Shown here: positions 22,977 to 34,895 of the stretch, piece by piece
Layout: each line of letters begins with the position of its first letter
How positions within the stretch are numbered: the stretch's first letter is position 1
Assembly: GCA_030267565.1 (NCBI GenBank)
Contig: BRXU01000042.1
Coordinates: 372,001 to 436,000 of the forward strand
Length of the DNA: 64,000 nt
Source: Pleodorina starrii
Lineage: Eukaryota; Chlorophyta; Chlorophyceae; Chlamydomonadales; Volvocaceae
Direction: 5' to 3'
Program-made: the position numbers and the translations under genes
Notes under the pieces: model-generated
Database searches by the model: none
Told to the model about the DNA's origin: nothing
Seen by the model: only the letters and a program-made list of their open reading frames with translations

Positions 22977-23036
22977 GCTATCCACCAGCCCCTGCTGGCT
23001 CCAGGCCACCCTTGGACCTCGCATCAGGCCGCATAA
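22977..23036 (-). pseudogene. Relic of a third sulfotransferase copy (end of last exon)
   Basis: Minus-strand sequence reads CGLMRGPRVAWSQQGLVDS followed by TAG, closely matching the C-terminal part of the last exon of copies A and B (CGLMRGPRAAWSQGLVDGSL in A). Similarity stops abruptly upstream at the codon for the Cys, and no other exon of this copy is visible in the 1 kb up to copy B. It is a truncated remnant of a third tandem member. Confidence 0.75.
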
Positions 23037-24020
23037 CGAACCCAACATGCGTGATTGCGTGGTGTCCGAAGACCGCAGTAACCAAGCAACCAAAGGCCTT
23101 CATGCACATATATACATACACGTTTATGTACGTATGTACAGCAACGATATTCATCTCATTGAATCCGTCAGTGATGACCCTCAGTGACCCAATGGAGTGC
23201 CGCTGCCGCTGCCGCTGCATTGGTCGTTGAAAACCTATCGCATGAACGCACACGGACCCACTACAATTTTACTATAATAACAACAAGTAGGTGGTCAACG
23301 GCGGCTAACCTCGCTCGCCGGGTGCGTGCGCTGGCTGCGTGCTGCATGTGAGAAGCAGCAGCAGGAGCCGTCTCCCTGCCCTGCCCTCACCTCGCTCCAC
23401 CTCGCTCATCTCATGCCACAAAATTATTTACGACTTGACCCCCCCCCTCCGGCCTACACGTGGAGAACCCCCCTGGTGAGCAGGCAGGCAGAGCTAGCTA
23501 ATCATACAACAGTGCAAGCAGAAGGCAGCTAGCTAGCTAATGAACGGGCGGCTTATTGTGTTTCTTTGTGTGCGAGGGCAGTCGATGCAACTCCATCTGC
23601 GAAGGCAAAGCGTCACACGCGCAAACACAGAGTGACAACAGTCACAACAACTATCAGCAACACCCCACAACCACGTACATATAAAGGTACAAACTCCTTA
23701 TCGCCTTGCTCGACGACCCCTCAGCCCCCACAGTGTCAACCCACAGTCGTCTCAACCACGCGCCGGCTGCTGCCCGCCAGCTATCTATCCGCTGTAAGCT
23801 TGCACCGCTCGCTTCAGTTCATTCGCTCCATCCTCCGCGCATCCAAGCAAGCAACCGCCCGCTGCTGCTCCTGCTGCTCATCAACTAACCACACTCGCAC
23901 TCGACCGTCCATCACCGCCGCCTAACCGCTCCGGCCGTGCGCCCCCACACCCGCAGCCGCAGCTGCCGCCGCGGCCGCGGCGCCGCCGATGCCGCCGCAT
24001 CGCCGCTGTGCCAGCCCCCT
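23037..24020. other. Intergenic, 3' of sulfotransferase B
   Basis: Short low-complexity runs (AGCTAGCTAGCTAA, GCCGCCGC) and no recognised gene. The (CCG)n-like stretch around 23960-24000 lies immediately 3' of the sulfotransferase B stop codon. Confidence 0.5.
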
Positions 24021-27000
24021 TTATTTCCCGTTTTCGGTCGTCGTATTCAGCTGTCTGAGGGAGGCATCCACCAGCCCCTGGCTCCAGGCCCCCCTCGGCC
24101 CTCGCATCAGGCCGCATGAAACCTGGAAGCGGGCAGCGTCGTCTTCGGGGGTTATGGAGGCAGGCATGCCCTCCCACGGTACGACACTCCAAGCGGCCGC
24201 TGTGTCGTACACCAAGAAGTCCAGCTGGCCGATGAGGACTGCGGGTGGGGCAGGGCACCAACTTTATAGTTAATATCTCGTGTATATGTGTATATTTGCG
24301 CACATACATACGTGAGAGGCTAGTTAGGCGTTGGGGTGCGTGATGAGTAATAACGACGAGCAGCAGTCGGGGCGCCATATATACGGGGCTGCTGGAGCAA
24401 TAATCGGTCGATGTGTTCGTCATAAATAAATCTTGGATATTCTCCTTACTTTTCAATCCCATTGAGTTGTACTTGCTCGTCCCACTTTACCTGCGAGTTC
24501 GTATAGCTCCATGTCGAGCGCCTGCTGGCGATTGAGGTACGACATCTCCTCGGGAGACGGCATGTACGGCGTCGTGTCGAAGTTGAATTTCTCCTGCATT
24601 TCCGTGATGTTCTTGTCGTGAACCTGATGGGGATCGATACGGAATTGCGGTCGGCACGGACTGAAGTGGCACAATCGGTAAGGTTCGGCATGGTACGACA
24701 TTGTCGTGTCTCGGGTGAGCTTGCAAGCAACGTGCATGGCAACGCGCACGACCAGACAACGATGCAAGTACGACAAACAGCATTGGCAGCGCCGCTGTAG
24801 CAGCGGCAGTGGCAAACAGTCGCCAACCATCTAAAAACCAACTATATGCGGCGCTGCTATAAACTATATGCGGAGCGGCTATCTAGTTGCGGTCGCCATT
24901 GCTTGCGAATGAAAGGGAGCACGGCTCAGGCACCCTATCTAGGAGCGAAGTTCGCTGACCCGCAACCATCTTTGGCCTGTTCATTCCCTGGTGCTTTTTT
25001 TGTGGGCGGGTGTTGGCTGCGACCGATTGGTTGATGGGCAGCAAGCGTGCGTGCAATGCATCGATGTGGGGCGCGTGCACGCGCGCGGCTAACTGCATGC
25101 TGGCACCTACGTAGCTACCTTATTACTTACGTCCGTGTACGACACCGGCCAGCCCGCTCCGTACTCAAGCAGCCGCGACGTCAGCTCCTTGGGCGACTCC
25201 ATCGGTACGACAATGTCGTACTGCATCAGGACGAGCCGCGCCGCAGGCAGGTGGTGGGTGGCGTTGATGCTGCCAATCGGGTCGTGCCAGACCTTTTCGC
25301 CCAGGAGGTCTCTGCGTGTATGTACGGCACACACACCCAACACCAGGACAAGTTTTGTCAGTTGTTCATGCGTGAACGAACCGTTTCCTCCAGATATGTT
25401 GAACCTTTGGTGGCTCCGAAGAGCCGCTAATTAGTTACGGGTTCCAGAGCGCCCTAATTCTTACGGTAAATTACTGGTCGGCACAGACACACCCGACCCC
25501 AACCCTCATCAACGCACACAGGACCCCAGCCTCAACCCCACAAACCCAACATCCCCCCATAAGTCCCAACATGCATTTAGGCACACAAGCAACGCCTGAT
25601 AGTATAATAAGTGGACTCTGACCCGCCGCAATAACCCACGCACCCCATTTGTACACCCACCCACGCCAACCTCTCAATCACGCACGCACGCACCAACCGA
25701 CTGACCTGATGTAGTAATTGTCGACCATGCCGGGTGCGATGCGCTGCCAGAAGGCCGCATCCGCCTTGCCGTAGCTTCGGAAGAACGCGGCCTCTCCGTC
25801 GGTGCGGTTGGCGGCCCGGGCCGCTGCCGCCATGTTTCGCTTGGTGTGCAGCAGCAGGAAGTGCAGGTTGGAGGTCAGCCGGCGAACGGGGTTGCTGCGG
25901 TGGGTTGGGGTGCGTGGGGTGCGTGACGTGGAACATACGCGTATACGTAGGTGGTGGGTGAAGGCAAGGGCGGTGGGGAGGGAGGGTTGCGCAATGCGGC
26001 GGGAGAGAGGGAGAGTAGCAACAGGGCAAGGGGCCGGTCGGCCAGGACGCTGACAAGCTGATGAATGGGGAAGCGCGTTGAGGGTGCATACATACGTGCG
26101 TGGATATGACAAGGTACGTAGATTGTAAGACAAGTAACCCGTGTTCTTCCGCAGCTTCCATTCCTCACCGGAACAGTATCGATGTAACGAATTGTTTGGT
26201 GCACACCTCCACGTCAGCCATGGACTGCCTGCCTCCCAGCACGGTGTACTCGTTACTACAGGCAGACGTGCGAGCGCGGGAGGCGTGCGTGATATGGTAT
26301 GGGACTCATTTGAAGGCTGGAGGAGGCTGGTGGAAACAATGTTAACGACCGTATGTATGCACTTGTACCGTATTGCGGATTAATGCAGTGGAATACTGTA
26401 ATGGTTTACGGCCGCACCATAAAGTGAAGGGCACGGCGTGGCGGCTGGCACGCACAGCAGGGACAAAGAATGCAGCCAATCATTTGGGGCCGCAAGCAAG
26501 GGGGGCTAGATAGGCCGACATGCGGCGAATCGCAACTGACGGAGCGGCGCAAGCACGTGCCTGTCCAACCCGCGTGAGTGAGCGCCAACTCCACCAACTC
26601 AACTCCCTCCTGCTGCTGCATCCTCGGGGTATACTGGCACTGGTCGGCATACGGTACTGTGCAGTACGTACCTGTACGTTGTCCAGTGATTTGCCTGCAT
26701 GATTGCGGCCCGGCCGGCGCAGTCGGGCGCGGATTCGTTACGGAACACGCCGTACAGCGACCACCTGTGTTTTGTTATTGGACGGGTTCGTTATTGCGGT
26801 AGGTATCGTTGGGCGTTGTTAGCTAGGCAATCAAGCCAAGGGTTCAGGGATGTTCGGGTAAGAAGAGCGGGCGGCGGGGGGGAGAGAACGGTCGAGCGAG
26901 GGCGCCACACGTGCGGGTTTGCGTTGTCAGCGGCGGCAGGCGAGGGGCAGGCGAGGGGCATTGCATCGCATTTTACTGCGTCGCATATACAGCATTGCAC

Positions 27001-30000
27001 CGACTGCTGTGACCGCCGCCTGCCTTATGAGTCGGAAATATACATTGGAAAACCCGCACCCGCACCCGTCCGCTGGAACCTTCCGACAGGATCCCATATC
27101 CCTCTACGGTGTCCCTTGCGCTGCTGCATCTCCGTTTGCCACCCTGGGCCCCCTGGATGATGATGGTCTCCACACCTCTGATGGTGGAGACACGCTCTAA
27201 CGCTCCCCCCCTATGTGAACCCACGGCACGCACCTGCCCCTCCATCTCCGCGTGTCGGAACCCTTACCCCCGCCCGCCGCCCCGCACCACATACACCCAC
27301 GAACGCACCTGACGGGCGGCCCCCCGGTGATGTTCCGGTGCACCTCGGCGTCCACCCACCGCACACCGTCCCCGAAGCCTTTGACCGCGCAACCGGGTAT
27401 GCTGTCGTTGAACTGAGAGGTGCAGCCGTTGATCTCTGGGTGGGTGGGTGTCATCGGTGGCGGATGGGTGGGTGGGGCGGATGGATGGATGAAAGCAAGG
27501 TTGGGGCCGATTCGTTGCATGGCAGTAGTGGCTGGTGGCTGATGACTCCCAAGGCAGGAGCAGGTGAAGGTACGTATGAGCAACGACACCCTCGCTCTCG
27601 GCTGAGCGCCTCACGCTGGTAGGTCTGATGCTATGTTATTGGGGCCTTCGAAGGACCTGATGACAACTAACTAACGGCACCCGGTCGATCAACATGGCTG
27701 TGATATGATGAAAGATAGGACGACGTCCGAAATAAACCTGCGTCTTGCGTAGCTGGGGACCTAAACATGACCCGACCCACGGGTCGGACAGGGTCGGCGG
27801 CGGATGCGTACAGCAGTCGGACAACGACCTATGACGGACGGAACCCCGCCAGCGGCTGTATGTGTGCCCGGTGGGGCCATCCACGGCGATTCTTCAGCAG
27901 GACGGAGGAATGGAGCGACAGCGTGTGCCCCCGCCCCCCGCCATGCAACCCATGAAGCCCAACGTACGCCCGGCAGCGGAGCCTATGCGACGTGACGGAG
28001 CTCATGGCTGGTACCAAATACCCACCCTCCATTCGTTGGGCATTCGTATTCGGCGGGGTCCGACCCCACCCCGTGCACTGGCTCCTTGTCCCGCCGACCC
28101 GCGGGTCATATACGGTCCACTACTTACTTGCCGCATGGCACCAGCTCGTCCCGCCGCTCTTGGACACTGCATTCGTTTGGGGTTTATTTGCGGTCGCAGC
28201 AGTGATCGTGTTCATGCGTGCCGCGGGCAAAGTCCCGTGGAAAGCGCGGTTTGCCAGCGGGGTTTGGTGACAGCAATTTGCGAGAATGGTCGAACGCTTT
28301 CTACCAACGGGTCCACCTGGCTTGCTACCACGCCCACTAAACTCGACTAAACTCCACACTAGTTGGATCATATGTTGGTTGTACATACGGGTTCCCCCAA
28401 TTATATCCATTAAACGAATGAGAGTGGAATGACGGCGCAGCGCCTGCCATTGCTTCCAGGCCGCCAGACCTCTAGCCAGGCCCGCCCCACATCCATTTCC
28501 GCGGAGCGCGATCCTGAAACTTTAGTCCCTCTGTGGCCAGCCACACTACCAGCTGAAAACTCACACGGGCCCCCGGCCGGCCGGCCCTCCCTCCCTAGTC
28601 CCTACCCCGCCATTTATTTCTCCGTTCATTTCCCACCACCAACCCCGGCCCCTGCGCGCATGTACCCCCTCGCTCGCTCCCTCTCGCTCGCTTTCGGCTC
28701 CGCGCCCCGGGGCTCCCGGTTGCTTTATCTGCGCCTGCTAATCGATCTTCTGCACCGTCTTCCACCATTCATGCTTAACTTTTATATTTGTTACGAACGC
28801 GCTTTCCCCACGCACCACGCACCCAAACCCAACCGTCAGCCACTCACCATGGTGGAACTCCAACATACCGCGATCGATGGCACCCCGGCGGTGAATCAAG
28901 TAGAGCTACGTACAATGAGAGAGTGAGACAATGAGAGAGGGAAAGAGAGGAGGGCAGTGACGTGACGGGATTGCGAGACGTGGGGCATACGTGGAGACAT
29001 TGGTCACCCGATGCCTCCGCTTTATCCCGCAGCATCAAGCCGCCAACCCGCCTACCGATCGACCCCGAGACCCATCCACTCACTGCCTATCCGCCCCCGC
29101 TCCCACCTGCACCAGCAAGGCCCTGGCCGCCTCCTCATCCGCCTGACTCATCATCCGCCTGCCTCCCTCCCTCCAGCCGTCCAGCCAGGTCCGCACCACC
29201 ACCGCCGTCAGCAGCCGCCGCAGCACCGGGAAGGACATCGCCGCATCCGGAGGCAGAGCGGACAGCCGGGAAGACACCCGACGACACCAGTCCGCCAGGG
29301 AGGGAGGGGAAGGGGCAGAGGAGAGGCGCCAAGGAAGAGGCTGGGGTGCTTCGTACTGCGGCTCGGAGTTGGCCCCAGTTAAGTGTCGTACTGCCGCAGT
29401 TAAGTGTCGTACATTACTAGTGTTGTCCGGAGCCAAGAACAGCAGATCCTGAAGCGAGGGGCGGCAGGGAGGAAAGCGACGAGCGCGCGCGGTCAAGTAA
29501 AGACCGATGGCAGGCGCGTGCGGGGTACAAAGGCGCACGCAAGGGTCGACCCTGCGAAAGGTTGTTGCGAAATCGAGCAAAGTGACATCTGTCGATTTGC
29601 CGCCATGTAATAAAGGATGGATGCTGTATCCGATTGCTTTGAGGCTTACATGTGGAGTGAGTGGGACATACAGCGTTACGTATCCTCGCGTGCGTGAGTT
29701 GGCGAGCAGCGCAACAGCACAGCCACAAATCGACCAAGCCACGAACAACCGCCGCTACCTATCTACGTACCTGCATCATCTCCTCCACCTGCGGTTGGTG
29801 CAGTTCGTGCACCCGACGCAGCAGACCGCTGTAGTGCGGCCCCACGGAGTCCAACAACGTGTCGAGTTGGCAGCGAAGTTGGGACTGGGAACTCGGACTG
29901 TACAGCGCATCTTCTCCCAGGAAGGTTTCTGAGATGGCTCTAGACAAGCTGAGCGGCGTAGAGCCTGAGTTCGCTGGCTGGAGGCGGCGGATGCGTGGCC

Positions 30001-30100
30001 GAGCGACCCCTCTAGATCTAGCGCCGACGACGCTGCCGAAGCCTCCAGAGAGCAGCAGCAGAACCGCGGAGGCGGTGAGGTAAAACGACTTCACAGACAT
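24021..30100 (-). CDS. Sulfotransferase-like type II membrane protein, copy B
   Basis: Eleven exons (598 residues): 30100-29771, 29448-29107, 28905-28848, 28166-28128, 27435-27309, 26764-26672, 26255-26169, 25894-25706, 25311-25131, 24623-24491, 24238-24021. Exons 3, 4, 5, 7, 8, 9 and 10 have exactly the same lengths as in copy A, and all intron phases agree. It has the same signal anchor (SAVLLLLSGGFGSVVGA), 5'-PSB loop HVSKSGGTSW (about residues 243-252) and 3'-PSB FRNPVRRLTSN (about 358-368). Exon 2 contains a short internal duplication (VRHLTAAVRHLTG) absent from copy A, and is shorter overall. Role and localisation are as for copy A. Protein divergence between the copies in exons 2, 6 and 11 is considerable, so the duplication is not recent. 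Confidence 0.75.
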
Positions 30101-30571
30101 TACGCGGGAATGTATAGTTGAAAAGCAGCGTTTCAGAAATTCCCTACAGAGAAACTGGTTGTCACTTTGGCACTTTCGTTAGGTGGGCAACAACCTTGAC
30201 GACGCGCGCACGACAACGGGCCTTTCTCGCGTCAAGCAAGCGGGAGAGATGGTGGCATTGCACTGCCACAAAGTTACATACGAATTATACAATGGTATGT
30301 TGCGCTTGAGAATCTATCTGACGCGTAAAAGTGTTTGGTGCCCTTTTCGTTTGGTTCCGAGTCTGGTTGCCGAGTTGATTAAACCTTGGGCGATCGAATA
30401 TGTTAGTTGGGAGGCTAAGGTTGGGATGCTCGAAGAAGCTATAAACAGTACCATTAACTTGACAGATATATGAGTCATAAATGCGATGATTTAGGAAAAA
30501 AATCTCTCTCGATCGGTGATTGGCATGTTCCAACGAAAGGGTGCTCGGTTCGTTCGGCGACCCGTGGGTCG

Positions 30572-30621
30572 TATGATGCCAAGTGTATTGATTGCTGGTG
30601 CGTGTTACACTTGGCATCATA
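30572..30621. repeat. 16-bp perfect inverted repeat, 18-base loop
   Basis: TATGATGCCAAGTGTA at 30572-30587 and its exact complement TACACTTGGCATCATA at 30606-30621. It lies one base after a GACCCGTGGGTC palindrome in the divergent intergenic region. Confidence 0.95.
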
Positions 30622-31124
30622 ACGCCATGATAACTAGAGCTAGGTCGAAATCAAAATTCTCTCATTGCGGAAGCCAATTCAGACCGCTACGAACCTCACC
30701 CGCCCGCTTCGCTCATGCGTGCAGAGTCCGTTCGCCGGACGCCAGCTGTGCACGCTGCATGCTGTGCACGATCCCTCCCCGGCTCTATCTGCAGCTTTTC
30801 CGCCTTGCTTACCAAGCCCAACCCACCGCCCCGGCAGCGAGCGAACTGTACGCTCAAGTAGTTCACCCTTCCTTTAGTAGTCATGTTTGCAACTCTTGAG
30901 ATATTAGTGCATGTTAGCGTCATGCGGTACGGGCGCGAGCGTACGTATGTATGGTATTAGCTTTGACAAGCACGATGGTAACATCATCAGCAAATTCTTG
31001 GCATAACGCGGCTGCTGGCCAGCAAGCAAGCAACCCCTTGAACCAACTGAGCAGCGAAGGATAGATACCCTTGCTGACCTCATTCCCTCTATGTGAATAG
31101 CTTTGCTGAGGCACCCACACACGA

Positions 31125-31132
31125 TATATAAG
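31125..31132 (+). promoter_or_regulatory. TATATAAG, TATA-box-like
   Basis: The motif ends only 10 bases before the proposed start codon at 31143. A TATA box here would place transcription start at or after that ATG. So either it is coincidental or the true first exon differs. Confidence 0.3.
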
Positions 31133-31142
31133 CAGCAAATAA

Positions 31143-34100
31143 ATGTTGGAATGCGTAGCCTTGGTGATTGGCGTTGGTGCATACAAGGTCTTGCTCCCTA
31201 TCAATTGCGCCGGCAACGAGGCGAAGGAGGTTTACAGGTGCCTTCAGGCGCACGGCATCGCATCAAAACCTATCCTGCGTCATGACCAGCAGCAGCCCTT
31301 CTGGCAGCGGCCTTTCGGGGCTGCTGAAGCGGACGACGGCTTTTCGGTTGCGGACGCGAATCGACGGAGCCTGGTGGACGCAATTGCAATCTTCAAGGTC
31401 CGTCGATGTTTTGCCTTGCATAACTAAGAAGAAAGATCTTTTGCGCGCGGCCCCTTGGTCGACATGTTGCTTGCAGCAAAGTTCAAATGTTACCGCTAAT
31501 ATGACGTGGCTTTCTTGCGCGATGGTGTCCTGTGTGTAGAAGGAGCTTGAGAAGCGGAGTATACGTAAGCACAACAAGCAGGTAGTTCGGTGCTGGGCTT
31601 TCTTCTACTACTCCGGTCACGGGATGACCGAGGGCGGCGAGCACTACCTGTTTGGCAACGACGTGACCCAGGCGACCAGAGCGCACGGCATCAGCTTCGA
31701 GCGGGAGGTGCTGGGCCCCATGAGGCAGCACGCGGTCGCCTCGCTGGCAATCCTGGACGCATGCCGCAGCCCGGGCGATGATGAGACGACGAGGGCCGCA
31801 GCCTCCGCCGCCGGCGGCCCGGAAGAGCTCTCGCACGGCTTCGGATGGGGCCTCACGCCAGGGGCAGCGACCGCCACGGCCAGTGGCAGCAGCAGCACCG
31901 GCCCACCGCCTGAGATGCGCGGCGGAGACAGCCTGCGACCGCAGCAGCAGCAGCGGCAGCCGCAAACCTTCTCGTCGCCCATGGGCGGCGCTTATGTTTG
32001 CTGGGCGACGAGCCCCTACAAGACAGCTGAGGTGTTGAGCGGGTACACGGCCCACCTGGTGAAGGTGAGGAGGCAGCCAGCTGTTTGATTGTTTGTATGC
32101 AGCAGCTGCACTGTGCTCAACCGTTCCACGGATTTGACCAATGGAAGGGAACGCGACCAGGACAGACCTGGACGAAACAAGAAACAATGGATGGCCAGCC
32201 GCCCGCGCTAGCTTGGTATAGTTGTAACAGGGGACTCCGCTTTGGGGTGTGTCAGCAGGCGCGCGTGATGTTGAGATGGAACAGCCCGAAAAGTGGAAAA
32301 GTAGAAAACCCTTAGGATTGCTTTGTTGCCCGCAGTACTTGTTCAACGACGGGATGAGCGTGTGGGCTGCGACGGACAAGGCGTTCGAGGAGGTGGAGGC
32401 AAGAGGGCGAGGCGCGCAGAGTCCTCGAGGCGAAACGATGGGCCGCATCGGGTGGGCGCTGGACCGGCCCCTGGTGAGCGAATTCATTCTTTGCGTGCCC
32501 ATACCAGGAAGTGCAGAATTTAAGCCTCAGGCTGCTAGCTAGCTTCATCGGTTATAATCAGTAGTGATGCTGATCAACAGACGTTTGTCACATGTCTGAC
32601 ATGTATTGTCGATTGGATAGGGGGCTCCTGCTCGCTTTATACTTGAGTGATCCGCCGAAGTCCATACAGGCGTGCCTTTTAACCATCTTGCCGAACATGC
32701 GTGCGTACCCATCTATCATTATTTCGGCGATGCGGACATAGCTCTATTTATACTTTCATGCATGTCGCGTTCCGTCACGCAGGCGGAATGGAACGAGCTG
32801 CTTATCACGGATACACCATCGGCGGCTGCTTACAACCTTGACGGCACGTCGACAGCAGCAGGCGCCATCGCGGGGCCAGCCGAGGGCTCGGCGCAGCGAA
32901 GCTCTCGACCTGTTGTCGCCGGCGGGCTGGTAAGTGTAGTATCCTGGGTATCTTCCTGGCGTTTGCTCAAAAGGTGGATACAAAATGTGGCATCGATCTG
33001 GGTTTCTGGCGAGCCGCGTGCTTTCATGCATGATTAAAAAACTTCTCACTGGAAATATGTGGGCGGTTGTCTGCTGGTCGATGAGGGTCGATGGAAGGTA
33101 GCAGCCCCATCACCAGGCTGCGCGTCTTTCGCGCAGATAATACGTAACCGTGACAGTTTTCAGCTAAAACTCAAACTTTTGGGGACTTGTAATGCCCGAC
33201 ATTGCGCAAGCAAGGGGAAGCACGATACATTGAAATCGCGCATGCATGCATGATGATTGCAGCAGGCAGAACGGCTTGTACCGCTATGTCTCATGAACTT
33301 CTTGATTGCAGCAAACGACCATTGTTGTTATTATTATTAATAATATTATTAATATTAGTATTATTATCCAATGCGTTTTGAATCCGGTGTGTATGTTCAT
33401 CCTTCCGTATCTGCATCGATGCATGCAGGCTATGCTCCTGGACCGGCCTTTCCAGGCAGTCGCCCTCATGGCTGGCCATGCCACTGACATTCCGTACCTT
33501 GTACGGCAGCTCAACAGCCCTTCCGGCACCGTACAGCAGCGGGCGATCCAATCCATGGTCATACTGGCGTCCGATGACAGCAACAAACAGCTTGCCTTAG
33601 CCGAGGCAGGCGCAATCCCAGCCCTGATGGCACTCCTGCGCAGCTCATCGGGTACCGTGCAGCGGATGGCAGCACAGGCGCTTGGCGTTCTCGCTAACAA
33701 CGCTTCCAACCGGGTCACCATCGCCGATGCCGGTGCCATCCCACTCCTTGTGGAGCGCCTGAACAGCAGCTCCGTGCAGCTGTGGGCGGCTTGGACCCTA
33801 GGTATGCTTGCTCTCGACAACGCGGCAAACCAAGTCAGCATCGTGCAGGCCGACGCAGTACCATGCCTGGTCAGGCTGTTGGGTATCTCGGACACCAGTG
33901 TGCAGCATCATGCGGCATGGGCACTGGCAAACCTGATTAATGATAACGAGGCAAACCAGCTCATCATCGTCCAGGCTGGCGCAATCCGACCGCTGGTCAG
34001 GCTTCTGAGTAGCTCTGTCCATGGTATGCACATGTGCGCGATGTGCGCAGTGAAGGAGCTCGCTTGCATTAATGCAGCCCGGGTCAGCATCGCTCAAGCT

Positions 34101-34895
34101 GGCGCCATTCCACCGCTGGTCAAGCTCCTGCGCAGCTCGGATGCTAATGATCAGCAATGGGCAGCAAGGACACTGTCCCACCTTGCCGTCAGTGCTGACA
34201 ACTGCGTCGCCATCGCCCAGGCCGGCGCCGTGCCAATCCTTGCCAAACTCCTTTGCAGCCGGGACACGAATGTACAGCAATGGGCAACACGGGCGCTGGG
34301 AAACCTTGCCTGCAACGAGGAAAACTGCGTCGCCATTGCCCAGGCCTATGCAATCCCGCCTCTGGTCAAGCTCCTGCACAGCTCGGAAGCTAGCTTGCAG
34401 GGCTGGGCAGCATTGGCACTGGGGAACCTTGCGTCCCACAACGTTGCCAACCAGATCAGCATTGCCCACGCCGGCGCCATCCCGCCGCTGGTGCAGCTCC
34501 TGGGCGGCAGCTCGGACGCCGCCGTGCAGCGCTTGGCAGCCTGGTTACTCGGTATCCTTGCCCAGAACACAGCAAACCAGGAGGCAATCGCCCAACAGGC
34601 GGGCGCCATCCAGGGCCTCGTACAGCTTTTAGAGAGCCCGGCCGCAGACGTGCAGCGCTGGGCAGCACAGGCGCTAGGGACCCTGGCCCACGACAACGCT
34701 GCAAACCAGGACACCATCGCCCACGCCGGTGCCAGCCCGCGCCTGGTGAATCTCAAGGACAGCTCGGACGCTGATGTGCAGCAGCAGGCGGCAAGGGCGC
34801 TCGAACACCTGGCAGGCAACAGCGCTGCCGAAAAGGACGCCAAGCAACGACCGGGCGGGGTGATTCCAGACCGTGAACGAGCGAAGTCCATGTGA
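31143..34895 (+). CDS. Caspase-like protease (peptidase C14) fused to 11 armadillo repeats
   Basis: Exons 31143-31397, 31540-32064, 32336-32473 and 32783-32929, all phase 0, encode a caspase-like domain: ALVIGVGAYK (first strand), YYSGHGM (catalytic His, residue 112), LDACRS (catalytic Cys, residue 160), a Ser/Gly/Gln-rich insert (about 65 residues), then GGAYVCWATSPYKTAEV and a p10-like end. Exon 4 ends at a perfect donor (CTG|GTAAGT). The next good in-phase acceptor (GCATGCAG|GCT, 33428) opens a 488-codon exon (33429-34895) made of 11 armadillo repeats of AIPPLVKLLRSS...QWAARTLGNLA type. The joined protein has 843 residues. Alternatively these are two genes: the caspase would then end by read-through of intron 4 (stop near 33037), and a TGTAA occurs near 33187. 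I favour the fusion because of the shared phase and strong donor. Armadillo repeats are protein-binding scaffolds; the protease could be a regulated cysteine protease. Substrate and site of action are unknown. Confidence 0.6.

Larger units (their letters stand above)
30101..31142. other. Spacer between sulfotransferase B and the caspase gene
   Basis: A divergent intergenic region, with gene starts at 30100 minus and 31143 plus. It contains GACCCGTGGGTC (30559-30570), immediately followed by a perfect 16-bp inverted repeat (30572-30587 with 30606-30621, arms TATGATGCCAAGTGTA). No protein-like frame was recognised. Confidence 0.55.

Noticed and set aside
34072..34632. 186-codon plus-strand frame and minus-strand frames over the armadillo exon
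   Set aside because: These are shifted readings of the armadillo repeats, which are clear in the annotated frame.
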